64,000 bases of DNA from G965230615 sp965230615 (GTDB taxonomy: Bacteria; Pseudomonadota; Gammaproteobacteria; HTCC5015). Position 1 is the stretch's first letter. Each line of letters begins with the position of its first letter. The notes beneath the pieces were generated by a model. That model was given only the letters and a program-made list of their open reading frames with translations, was not told the origin of the DNA and did not search any database. The translations under genes and the position numbers were made by a program. The stretch is from the NCBI GenBank assembly GCA_965230615.1, contig OZ246012.1:4402001-4466000 (forward strand), in the 5' to 3' direction. This document shows positions 53,386-61,512 of this stretch, in pieces.

Positions 53386-55593
53386 ATGGATGTTAGAGCG
53401 AGAGTAAATGGTCATATTCCAGCACAGTTACTGGTGCGCTTATGTCAGTTATTGGGTATTGCTGATGAATATGAGGATAATAAGCACGATAAACAGATTG
53501 TTTCTGCTGAGTCATTAAGGCAGATAATTGAGGTTATGGGATATCCGCTGAGTGATGAGCTGGCAGCACAACAGCTTGTTGAGCAGCTGGAAACTCGGCA
53601 GAGTATACGCTTGCTACCAAGCGTGTTTGTTTTTCGAGAAAACCAAAGCAAGCTTATTAAAATAAGTGTTACGCCTGATTTATTAGGTGAGCCTATTGCC
53701 TGGGTATTTCGCAGTGAGGATAAGCAGAGCGTTGATGGCTTTAGCCCTGTTGAAAAGCACCGTATTTCAGGTGAGCTTGTTTATGCTATTGAGTTGCCGA
53801 AGGATTTACCCTTAGGCTATCATGAACTCATCATAAAAAGTAATAAGTTTGAGTTTCCAACTCACCAATGCAATCTGATTATTGCCCCACAAAGTTGCTA
53901 TCAAACCAATGCCCTAGCTGACAAACATCAACTCTGGGGCATTAATTTACAGCTTTATACTTTGCGCTCAGAACGTAATTGGGGCATTGGAGACTTTACC
54001 GATTTGAAAGACTGGCTGAGCTTTGCTCATGAGAGTGGTGCTGATTTTGTTGGCATCAATCCATTACATGCTTTATTTCCAGAAAACTCACATTATATCA
54101 GCCCTTATAGTCCATCAAACCGTATCTATCTTAATTTTCTGTATTTGGATATTGCCGTCATTGATGACTTTGCCGAGTCCAGTGAGGCACAACAGTTTGT
54201 CAGCAGTGCCGGGTTTCAGCAGAAAGTGCATGACTTACGTGCCTTAGAGCTTGTTGATTATGAGCAAGTTACGATTATGAAGTTAAATATTCTGCATATA
54301 TTATTCAATAACTTTTTAGAAAAGCATTTGGCACTGAAAACAGATAGAGCACAACAGTTTTGGGATTACACCAGTGCGCGAGGCGAAAGCTTATATCGAC
54401 ATGCATTATATGATGCGCTGTATGCTAAGTTTTACTTGGATGAGGTACCTAAGGATGGTTGGCTGCAATGGCCTGAAGAATATAAAGATATTAATAGTCC
54501 GGCAGTTAAAGAGTTTGCTGATTATAATCGCGATGAGATTTGCTTTTATCAATATCTGCAGTGGCTTTGTGATTTGCAGCTGACCAGTGTTCAGCGCCAT
54601 GCGGATGATTTAGGGATGGAAATAGGCTTGTATCGAGATTTAGCGGTTGGTGCAAGTCGTAGTGGTTCAGAGATATGGTCACAGGCTTCGCAATACTGTT
54701 TACAAGCGAGTATTGGCGCACCGCCAGATGCTTTAGCCATACAAGGGCAGGACTGGCAGTTGCCACCGTTAGATCCACATCGTTTAAAGCAGCATGCTTA
54801 TAGTCAATTCATATCCTTAGTGCGTGCTAATATGCAGTATTGTGGCGCATTAAGAATTGATCATGTAATGGGGTTGGCGCGTTTATGGTGGCTACCTAAA
54901 GATGAGGGTGCGCTCAATGGTGCTTATGTACAGTATCCTTTAGATGATCTGCTGGCGATATTGGCACTGGAGAGCCAGCGTAATCAATGCATTATTATTG
55001 GAGAAGATTTAGGGACGGTACCAAAAGAAATTATCAAAAAACTACCAGCCAATAACATTTATTCTTACAAAGTCATGTATTTTGAAAAAGCCAATAATAA
55101 ATCTTTTCGGGCGCCAGCCGATTATCAATCACAGGCAATCACTGCAGTCAGTACCCATGACTTGCCAACATTGGTTGGCTGGTGGGAAGGTGAAGATATC
55201 GCTGTGCGAGAAGAGTTAAAGTTATTTGCCAGCGAAAATGCCCATAAGCGTGAATATAAAGCACGCGATCGTGACCGCCGGGCTTTATTGCAACTATTGC
55301 ACGACCAAGCGTTGTTACCCGATGATATGAGCCTGGACCCTGATGAGTTTGAAACCTTATCGCCTGCCTTGATGAGTGCTATTCATCAACTACTAGCGCG
55401 TAGCCGCTCAGCCTTGATGGGTGTTCAGCCTGAGGACTTGATGTTTATGAATCGCTCGGTCAATGTCCCTGGTACGACTAATGAATATCCCAATTGGCGA
55501 CAAAAACTGGTCGCCTCGGTAGATGAACTCAAAGCCGATAGCGAGATTATTAATACCCTCGCGCAGCTGAATAAAGCCAGAAAAGGCCACTAG
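53386..55593 (+). CDS. malQ: 4-alpha-glucanotransferase (amylomaltase)
   Basis: The 735-residue GH77 enzyme rearranges short alpha-1,4-glucans left by debranching. An N-terminal extension of about 150 residues marks the long MalQ type. WGINLQLYTLRSERNWGIGDF, DFVGINPLHALFP, the nucleophile in LRIDHVMGLARLWWLP, the acid in IIGEDLGTVP and VSTHDLPTLVGWWEG complete the site. It is the last gene of the zwf-malQ block, 21 bases after glgX. The tRNA-Ser(GGA) arrays begin right after it. Confidence 0.94.
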   Translation: MDVRARVNGHIPAQLLVRLCQLLGIADEYEDNKHDKQIVSAESLRQIIEVMGYPLSDELAAQQLVEQLETRQSIRLLPSVFVFRENQSKLIKISVTPDLLGEPIAWVFRSEDKQSVDGFSPVEKHRISGELVYAIELPKDLPLGYHELIIKSNKFEFPTHQCNLIIAPQSCYQTNALADKHQLWGINLQLYTLRSERNWGIGDFTDLKDWLSFAHESGADFVGINPLHALFPENSHYISPYSPSNRIYLNFLYLDIAVIDDFAESSEAQQFVSSAGFQQKVHDLRALELVDYEQVTIMKLNILHILFNNFLEKHLALKTDRAQQFWDYTSARGESLYRHALYDALYAKFYLDEVPKDGWLQWPEEYKDINSPAVKEFADYNRDEICFYQYLQWLCDLQLTSVQRHADDLGMEIGLYRDLAVGASRSGSEIWSQASQYCLQASIGAPPDALAIQGQDWQLPPLDPHRLKQHAYSQFISLVRANMQYCGALRIDHVMGLARLWWLPKDEGALNGAYVQYPLDDLLAILALESQRNQCIIIGEDLGTVPKEIIKKLPANNIYSYKVMYFEKANNKSFRAPADYQSQAITAVSTHDLPTLVGWWEGEDIAVREELKLFASENAHKREYKARDRDRRALLQLLHDQALLPDDMSLDPDEFETLSPALMSAIHQLLARSRSALMGVQPEDLMFMNRSVNVPGTTNEYPNWRQKLVASVDELKADSEIINTLAQLNKARKGH

Positions 55594-55671
55594 TTGCAAG
55601 ATAATCATGAATAAGGTATAAAGCTTGGCTGCGGCCAAGGTCAGAACTAAACCTGATTGGTCGCGGAAAGT

Positions 55672-55701
55672 GTGACTCAAATCAGCCGTCTCCTGTATAA
55701 A
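55672..55701 (+). promoter_or_regulatory. Candidate promoter before the tRNA-Ser(GGA) array
   Basis: GTGACT (55672-55677) and TATAAA (55696-55701), 18 bases apart, give a plausible sigma-70 promoter. The later repeat units carry GTGTAAAAA in place of TATAAA, so only the first copy keeps this -10. Transcription from here would pass through all partial tRNA heads before the full gene. Confidence 0.45.
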
Positions 55702-56343
55702 AACCAGCAAATACTTTCCTAAAAAGAAAGGTGAACAAGCAGATTTGAAAAAATTGGAGAGGTGTCCGAGTGGTTGAAGGAGCACGCCCACTGGGCGAAG
55801 CCCGGTGTAAAAACCAGCAAATACTTTCCTAAAAAGAAAGGTGAACAAGCAGATTTGAAAAAATTGGAGAGGCGCTGGCCAGGGGCCTGTGCGCTGGTCA
55901 GAGGCCTGCGTAAAAAGTGATTTGAAGGAGCACGCCCACTGGGCGAAGCCCGGTGTAAAAACCAGCAAACACTTTCCTAAAAAGAAAGGTGAACAAGCAG
56001 ATTTGAAAAAATTGGAGAGGTGTCCGAGTGGTTGAAGGAGCACGCCCACTGGGCGAAGCCCGGTGTAAAAACCAGCAAACACTTTCCTAAAAAGAAAGGT
56101 GAACAAGCAGATTTGAAAAAATTGGAGAGGTGTCCGAGTGGTTGAAGGAGCACGCCCACTGGGCGAAGCCCGGTGTAAAAACCAGCAAACACTTTCCTAA
56201 AAAGAAAGGTGAACAAGCAGATTTGAAAAAATTGGAGAGGTGTCCGAGTGGTTGAAGGAGCACGCCCACTGGGCGAAGCCCGGTGTAAAAACCAGCAAAC
56301 ACTTTCCTAAAAAGAAAGGTGAACAAGCAGATTTGAAAAAATT
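55694..56343 (+). repeat. Head array: tandem repeats each starting with the 5' part of tRNA-Ser(GGA)
   Basis: The first 33 bases of the tRNA (acceptor 5' strand, D-arm, half of the anticodon stem) recur exactly at 55756, 56014, 56124 and 56234; the unit at 55866 keeps only the first 7 bases. Each unit continues with a hairpin CACTGGGC-gaa-GCCCGGTG and a common spacer. Distances between unit starts are 110, 148, 110, 110 and 110 bases, the last leading to the complete tRNA at 56344. In the 55866 unit the head is disrupted and contains a 19-base imperfect tandem duplication (55872-55909). Units differ by very few bases. Confidence 0.93.
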
Positions 56344-56434
56344 GGAGAGGTGTCCGAGTGGTTGAAGGAGCACGCCTGGAAAGTGTGTATACGTTAATAG
56401 CGTATCGAGGGTTCGAATCCCTCTCTCTCCGCCA
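56344..56434 (+). tRNA. tRNA-Ser (anticodon GGA)
   Basis: This 91-base gene includes CCA. The acceptor pairs GGAGAGG with TCTCTCC. The anticodon arm is CACGC-CTGGAAA-GTGTG with GGA. The long variable arm ATACG/CGTAT marks tRNA-Ser. The T-arm is GAGGGTTCGAATCCCTC and the discriminator G. It decodes UCC and UCU. It is the only complete copy at the junction of a head array upstream and a tail array downstream. Confidence 0.96.
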
Positions 56435-57187
56435 AATAAATAAAAAAGGCCTTCCCTTGTGGGAGGTCTTTTTTATTTATTATGATGCATAGGGGTTCGA
56501 ACCCTCGATGTAAAAAAGCGAGGTTCGACAAAATTGCCGGGAGCGATTTTGCACGAGCGAAGCGAGCCCGCAGGGTGAGGCGCAAGGATGCGCCGAATAA
56601 TCCCTCTCTGCGCCAAATAAATAAAAAAGGCCTTCCCTTGTGGGAGGTCTTTTTTATTTATTATGATGCATAGGGGTTCGAACTCTCGATGTAAAAAAGC
56701 GAGGTTCGACAAAATTGCCGGGAGTGATTTTGCACGAGCGAAGCGAGCCCGCAGGGTGAGGCGCAAGGATGCGCCGAATAATCCCTCTCTGCGCCAAATA
56801 AATAAAAAAGGCCTTCCCTTGTGGGAGGTCTTTTTTATTTATTATGATGCATAGGGGTTCGAACCCTCGATGTAAAAAAGCGAGGTTCGACAAAATTGCC
56901 GGGAGCGATTTTGCACGAGCGAAGCGAGCCCGCAGGGTGAGGCGCAAGGATGCGCCGAATAATCCCTCTCTGCGCCAAATAAATAAAAAAGGCCTTCCTT
57001 TATGGTAGGCCTTTTTTATTGTATCGCTTATTTTTAACCGTTCCCTACGGAAACCTCATTCGCGCGTCCATGCGCTCAGGTTCGACAAAACGGCAGGAAA
57101 GCCGTTTTGGACAGCCGCAGGCTGCCGCGAAGCGGCGAACGCCATAGATGGCGTGAGTCAATCCCTCTCTGCGCCAAATAAAAGCGC
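56416..57187 (+). repeat. Tail array after tRNA-Ser(GGA)
   Basis: The tRNA 3' segment aatccctctct...gcgccaaataaa recurs with starts at 56416 (in the tRNA), 56599, 56780, 56961 and 57160, at distances of 183, 181, 181 and 199. Units two to four are nearly identical. Each insert opens with GGTTCGAC, then an AAAATTGC/GCGATTTT-type hairpin, GC-rich hairpins and GGCGC/GCGCC, and closes at AATCCCTC. Each also carries a terminator and a second T-arm-like ggggttcgaaccctc. The last insert (about 57009-57160) is of the type found in the tRNA-Ser(UGA) array. Confidence 0.92.
56442..56475 (+). terminator. Terminator of tRNA-Ser(GGA), repeated in the tail array
   Basis: AAAAAA, then GGCCTTCCC-ttgt-GGGAGGTC with one bulge, then TTTTTT. 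The same element recurs near 56624 and 56805, and with a changed loop (tttatggta) near 56987. Confidence 0.8.
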
Positions 57188-57258
57188 TATTTTTTGAACG
57201 CAGCCACAGGCCAGCGCCTTTTTATTTGGTTGAGTGTGAGGATATGATGAGAACCCTT

Positions 57259-57294
57259 GTTAGACAAAATAGCAGGAAAGCTATTTTATCAGGC
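57259..57294. repeat. Truncated tail-array insert overlapping the GST 3' end
   Basis: GTTAGACAAAATAGC-aggaaa-GCTATTTTATC copies the start of the array insert (GTTCGACAAAACGGC...GCCGTTTT), preceded by gatatgatgagaaccc as in the other array. The GST stop codon (TAG on the minus strand) lies inside its hairpin. Confidence 0.65.
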
Positions 57295-57961
57295 CGGAAA
57301 TATAGCTGTCTTTTTTCACCAAAAAGTCAGTCAGCAATGGCATATAGTTATTTCTAACAGCTTTTTTAACAGAACTGCGCTTCATTAAACTTATCCTCCA
57401 CCGTGAAACCTTGGAAAGCTTGTTGAATACACCTGTATCGAAATAACGATCAAAGACATCAAAGTATCTAAAAATGGGTGCATAGGCTGCATCAATCAGT
57501 AAGAATTCTGATCCTGTGAAGTATGGCTCTAATACGATTTCAGGTTCTAGTCGTTCAAAATGGTGACGCAAATCAACTAAAGCATGTTTAAATTCGGCTT
57601 CGGTATGCACAGAATATAAATAGGCAATCTTATTCAAAATTTGTGATCCGAATTCAATCCAAGCTTTATGGTAGGCTTTTATTAATGCATTTTTAGGAAA
57701 CAAGCTGTCTGGAGTGATTTCATCCAAAAATTCACAAATCACAGCTGACTCAAACAGTGGTCGATTATCATCAACGACCAATAGAGGCACCTTACCCATA
57801 GGAGATAGTCTCGTAAACCACGCTGGTTTGTTTGCAAGGTCTATATCAATACGTGTATGCGGAATACCTTTTTCTTCAAGAATAATAATTGAGCGTTGCA
57901 CATAAGGACAAAGTGAAAATGTGACTAGCTCAAGCTTGGGTGTACTCATGTTGTTTTTCAT
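57281..57961 (-). CDS. Glutathione S-transferase family protein
   Basis: The 226-residue protein has an N-terminal thioredoxin fold (LELVTFSLCPYVQRSIIILEEKGIPHT, LSPMGKVPLLVVDD, LFESAVICEFLDE) with the cis-Pro and glutathione-binding ES motif. An all-helical C-terminal domain follows, with DAAYAPIFRYFDVF. The Cys-Pro near residue 18 suggests an omega-like or beta-like active site. The start overlaps the DoxX stop (ATGA). Its last codons overlap a truncated array insert, so the original C-terminus may have been changed. Confidence 0.88.
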   Translation of the reverse strand: MKNNMSTPKLELVTFSLCPYVQRSIIILEEKGIPHTRIDIDLANKPAWFTRLSPMGKVPLLVVDDNRPLFESAVICEFLDEITPDSLFPKNALIKAYHKAWIEFGSQILNKIAYLYSVHTEAEFKHALVDLRHHFERLEPEIVLEPYFTGSEFLLIDAAYAPIFRYFDVFDRYFDTGVFNKLSKVSRWRISLMKRSSVKKAVRNNYMPLLTDFLVKKDSYISGLIK

Positions 57962-58368
57962 GGTTTTGCTGGGCTGGTTTTACTAATGCTATATGCGCCA
58001 TCACCTAAAAGAAGCTGCACAACGGACATCGCAACGAGCACTAATGGATATTCCCAACCACCGCCGGTATTTGTGAATAGCCAGCCGCTACCAAAGTGAG
58101 CCCAAGTTGCACCCAATAATACGGGTATCAATAAAACAGAAATAATACGTGTTTGGTATCCGATTACTAAGCCAATTCCACCTATAGCTTCAATGATAAA
58201 AACCAGATATGCCAGGTTAGAGGGTAAACCGAGTGATGCAAAAAAATTAGCTGTACCCGGCAGAGTAAAAATAAATAATTTAAGATAAAGACTATGGGCA
58301 ATCATCACAATGCCGAGAGTCATCCTTAATACCAATGCAGCGTAGGCGGGTTGATGAAGTTGTTTCAT
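57958..58368 (-). CDS. DoxX family membrane protein
   Basis: The 136-residue protein has four hydrophobic segments. LVLRMTLGIVMIAHSLYLKLF, FFASLGLP, VFIIEAIGGIGLVIGYQTRIISVLLIPVLLGATW and WEYPLVLVAMSVVQLLLGDGAYS are DoxX signatures. The ATG at 58368 is used; the frame is open further upstream without family match. It is translationally coupled to the GST and divergent from the LysR gene, which probably controls both. Confidence 0.88.
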   Translation of the reverse strand: MKQLHQPAYAALVLRMTLGIVMIAHSLYLKLFIFTLPGTANFFASLGLPSNLAYLVFIIEAIGGIGLVIGYQTRIISVLLIPVLLGATWAHFGSGWLFTNTGGGWEYPLVLVAMSVVQLLLGDGAYSISKTSPAKP

Positions 58369-58482
58369 GCTTATTCTCACAAGTTGTTTGTTCAGGGCTC
58401 CAATATTAATTATTGCGATATTGCAAGTAAATTGGCAAAATATGCAAAATTTCATTGCAAATTTGCAAAGGTTTGAGATTGT

Positions 58483-59346
58483 ATGAATTGGGACTCATTC
58501 AAAGTGTTTTTAGCAATCGCGGAAACAGGGACGCTTGCAGCGGCCTCGAAAGCACTCGGTATCAACCATTCAACGGTGTTTAGGCGGATACAGGCTTTGG
58601 AGTCAGATATTGGCGTAAGACTCATCGAGAAAATTGAAAATAAGTACGTTTTGACGCCAATGGGAGAACAAGTGCTTGATGAGGGTAAAAAAATTGCTGA
58701 AGCTTTTGATGCAATTGATAGGCGGATTATGGGGGCAGATTTTCAACCTAAAGGTACGGTTAAAATTACAGCACCTTATAATATTGTGAACCGTTATTTA
58801 TCAATGCACCTTGCTGATTTTTGCCTTCAATACCCTGAAATTAAAATTGATTTATTGTCGAGTAATTTAAGCTTCAACTTAAATAACCGTCAGGCTGATA
58901 TTGCCATTAGAGCAACAAGCAACCCACCTGAACACTTGGTGGGACGTAAATTATCGGCTATCCCCTGGGGAGTGTATGCAGGCCGTGATTATATTGAAAG
59001 TCATGGTCGTCTATCCTCGCTTAGTGAGTTAAGCCAGCATAGATTGATTGGCGCGAGTAGTACTATGCTTAAACTACCGGGGTTTACCTGGCTGGAAGAG
59101 AATTATGCCGACAGCATAGTGGTAAGATGTGATGAGCTGACAGCTATGTCATATTTTGCTGAGTATAGTCATGGCTTAGCAATGCTTCCTGATGACCAGT
59201 CAAGAGCAGGCATTGTTCGTTTAATGGATTATATGCCAGGGAAGTCTAGCGACCTTTGGTTGTTAACCCACCCAGACCTTCAAAAAGTTGAAAGAATTAG
59301 GCTTGTGATGGCACATTTAACGAAGGTTTTTACGCAGTTATTTTAG
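58483..59346 (+). CDS. LysR family transcriptional regulator
   Basis: The 287-residue regulator has an N-terminal helix-turn-helix (FLAIAETGTLAAASKALGINHSTVFRRIQALESDIGVRLIEK, about 9-50). A C-terminal effector domain follows, with IKIDLLSSNLSFNLNNRQADIAIRATSNPPEHLVGRKL. It is divergent from the doxX-gst pair across a 114-base gap, the usual setting of a LysR regulator and its target. The effector is unknown. Confidence 0.92.
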   Translation: MNWDSFKVFLAIAETGTLAAASKALGINHSTVFRRIQALESDIGVRLIEKIENKYVLTPMGEQVLDEGKKIAEAFDAIDRRIMGADFQPKGTVKITAPYNIVNRYLSMHLADFCLQYPEIKIDLLSSNLSFNLNNRQADIAIRATSNPPEHLVGRKLSAIPWGVYAGRDYIESHGRLSSLSELSQHRLIGASSTMLKLPGFTWLEENYADSIVVRCDELTAMSYFAEYSHGLAMLPDDQSRAGIVRLMDYMPGKSSDLWLLTHPDLQKVERIRLVMAHLTKVFTQLF

Positions 59347-59975
59347 ATAATGATGCTATATGGTGCACGATGAATTGTTGCAGCACCAGCTAAACTCTAC
59401 CCCATAGCGAATGTCACTGTAAATCTTGTCTCTGATACAAGCTTGCCGTATAAACAGATGCTAATGCGTATTGCCAAAAAACGTAAGAGTAAGAGCATGA
59501 CTAAGAGTCATACTTATCAGGAGAGTTGTAGGAAAAAATACATTGCAAAGCTATATTTCGTGCTCTCGCTATGGAAAATCATATGCAAACAGTATTATTG
59601 GCTGAGTAGGTTTATATGAGAAGTGCTGCTGATCTGACTGCTTGAATCGCATCGCACTTCAATTAATAGGTTTGTATTATGTTACCAAGATATTACTATT
59701 TGCGTGCTATCTGAGAGTCTAGCCTGGAAGGCCATCTGTTGCGTTCTTGCCTGATAAAAATATAGCTGTTTTTTAAAACAAGTAATATAATCTATATTAA
59801 GAGTCAGGAGACAAGCGTAATTGTTTAGCTGGTCCTCAGTAGTATGATTGACCCTGCTCGCATCAATGAGTATCACGCCTATTAATCATTAGTCTAATAT
59901 GGATATAAGTTAATGATTTTCTGTGTAAATATTTTAGGACGCTTAAAAAATAAGCTATTTCTCAGGAGAGTTTTT
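59347..59975. other. 630-base region without a recognised gene
   Basis: Short frames exist on both strands but none has coding character. The composition is A/T-rich. I see no tRNA, tandem repeat or clear terminator. It may contain decayed gene remnants; the last 60 bases hold the ribosome-binding site caggagag of the SAP-like gene. Confidence 0.4.
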
Positions 59976-60179
59976 ATGAATGTAAAAGAAATTTACGCTC
60001 TGGCAAAAAACCGTGGCATCAAGCCTGGAAAGCTAAATAAAGTTAACTTAGTGCGCTTTATTCAACGTAAAGAGGGTAACTTCGATTGTTTTGCAACCGC
60101 CTATGCAGGTGATTGCGATCAAGGACATTGTTGCTGGCGTCAAGATTGCTTGAAAATGTCTGCTAAGCAAGCACATTAA
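59976..60179 (+). CDS. Small SAP-like cysteine-rich protein
   Basis: The 67-residue protein has a SAP-like helix-extended-helix start (MNVKEIYALAKNRGIKPGKLNKVNLVRFIQ), often nucleic-acid binding. A C-terminal Cys cluster follows: C45 in FDCFATAY, then AGDCDQGHCCWRQDCLK. I recognise this as an uncharacterised proteobacterial family. The ATG at 59976 follows caggagag by 8 bases. It is a single gene upstream of the FNR-controlled usp cluster. Confidence 0.75.
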   Translation: MNVKEIYALAKNRGIKPGKLNKVNLVRFIQRKEGNFDCFATAYAGDCDQGHCCWRQDCLKMSAKQAH

Positions 60180-60575
60180 AGTATCATATTATCAGTATTG
60201 TTATACTAAGCCCTGCTACCGGTTCATAGGCGTGTATTAGCATGGCTCAAACCCAGGTCATTATGCGCTAATTGCGTATCTATTCGTACAACAGCGGTTT
60301 TGGCTAAGTCATCGTTAGCGCTGTTGTGGACCAAAATGGTTAGCTAGGGTGTTTGCTTTAGCTTGCTTACACAAGGCTAAGGTATTGATTACCTGTAATA
60401 TTATCATCATTGTATTGATATCTTTCTGTTCTGTGTTAACCCCGTGGCTATCATTGCAAACAATGGCCAATAACCCCAAATTATTGAGCCAGCTGGGGGC
60501 TGCTCAGGTAATTTTAGCCACAATATTGTAAGCCTATTACAGCGTTAACGTTGGGTATGTCTGCAAGCAGCTTAC
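60180..60575. other. Intergenic region with one doubtful 60-residue frame
   Basis: A GTG-initiated frame at 60349-60531 encodes a mostly hydrophobic peptide (about 12-35). It has no ribosome-binding site I can point to and no recognised family, so it is not called as a gene. The rest shows nothing before the FNR box. Confidence 0.35.
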
Positions 60576-60616
60576 TTGATATAGATCAAAAACCTTATCA
60601 TCACATGCTTTATGAT
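60576..60616 (+). promoter_or_regulatory. FNR/Anr class II promoter of the usp-usp-ldhA cluster
   Basis: TTGATATAGATCAA (60576-60589) is a perfect FNR/Anr site TTGAT-N4-ATCAA. TATGAT at 60611-60616 is a good -10. A start near 60623 puts the box centre at about -41, the class II position. The ATG follows at 60652. Activation when oxygen is limiting is expected. Confidence 0.85.
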
Positions 60617-60651
60617 AGTCATCAATGGTGTGAAATAGAGAGCATGATGCT

Positions 60652-61488
60652 ATGAAAAAAATCGTATTAGCTGTTGATTTGTCACAATATACCTTAACTG
60701 CAATAAAGCGCGCAGCTGATTTAGCACATCGCTTGAATGCTGAGTTGAATGTTTTGCATGTAATAGATGATCGCTATCATCATGGTCTGCTCAAAACCAT
60801 TGGATCAATGGCTGAGAGCCAACTCAAGGGGTTTATGCAGGAAGCGTTAACAAAAGAGCAGATAAGCCACAGTAAAATACATATCATTAGTGGTGAACCT
60901 TATATGGAAATAGTGCAATTTGCTAATAATAGTGAAGCTGTTTGCACCATATTAGGTATGCACCGGAAACAATCATTAGAACTCTTTGTTGGTACGACCG
61001 CTGATCGCGTGTCTCGTTATAACAGTGGTCTTACCTTGCTGGCCAAAAACAATGTTGTCGCGCCTTATGAGAACGTATTGATAGCGACGGATTTTTCGGC
61101 GGCATCACAAAAGGCACTCAAGGCCATAAAGGTATTAGCGCCATCAGCAGCTATCACAGTAGTACACTTTCCTGACTTTGCTAATGGCCCTTTTTTATCT
61201 CCTGCCGAAGCGAAAAGCTATCAACAAGTAACAACGATAGAATTGAAAGATAAACTGGAGCAGGAAGTCAGGCAGGTATTAGGTGAAACTGAACTCGATG
61301 GTGTGCAGCTTATTGTTATGAACGAAAAGCCATTGCAGGGAATTTTAAACATAGTCGCTGAGAAGTCAATTGATTTGGTGGCGCTTGGTAAACATGAGCG
61401 TACTGCTATTGGCACTTTTCTCAGCGGGAGCTTAAGTCGTACCCTGTTGAGTAAGCCGCCTTGTGATGTGTTAGTTGCAAGAGTGTGA
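60652..61488 (+). CDS. Universal stress protein, two-domain
   Basis: The 278-residue protein has two UspA repeats, about 1-135 (IVLAVDLSQYTLTAIKRAADLAHRLNAELNVLHV) and 138-278 (ENVLIATDFSAASQKALKAIKVLAPSAAITVVHF). Each has an ATP-site-like G-x2-G-x9-G region: ALGKHERTAIGTFLSGSLSRTLL in the second, GMHRKQSLELFVGTTADRV in the first. It is first gene behind the FNR/Anr promoter, fitting anaerobic induction of Usp proteins in pseudomonads. Confidence 0.9.
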   Translation: MKKIVLAVDLSQYTLTAIKRAADLAHRLNAELNVLHVIDDRYHHGLLKTIGSMAESQLKGFMQEALTKEQISHSKIHIISGEPYMEIVQFANNSEAVCTILGMHRKQSLELFVGTTADRVSRYNSGLTLLAKNNVVAPYENVLIATDFSAASQKALKAIKVLAPSAAITVVHFPDFANGPFLSPAEAKSYQQVTTIELKDKLEQEVRQVLGETELDGVQLIVMNEKPLQGILNIVAEKSIDLVALGKHERTAIGTFLSGSLSRTLLSKPPCDVLVARV

Positions 61489-61512
61489 ATCTATAATTCA
61501 AGAGAGGCAAAA

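Noticed and set aside
55408..56326. Minus-strand frames across the head array (peptides with repeated TFLFRKVFAGFYTG)
   Set aside because: They arise because the 110-base unit happens to stay open in some frames. The unit is not a multiple of three, there is no ribosome-binding site, and the strand is antisense to the tRNA heads.
56394..56947. Minus-strand frames in the tail array (RLTLRARFARAKSLPAILSN peptides)
   Set aside because: Identical copies follow the repeat and overlap tRNA 3' ends and terminators; no family and no start signal. In E. coli a protamine-like Tpr peptide was proposed from the tyrT array, but nothing similar is seen here.
55694..57187. CRISPR array
   Set aside because: Repeat units are over 100 bases, spacers are identical instead of unique, and no cas gene is near.
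60349..60531. A 60-residue hydrophobic frame between the SAP-like and usp genes
   Set aside because: GTG start without a visible ribosome-binding site and no family; kept only as a possibility.
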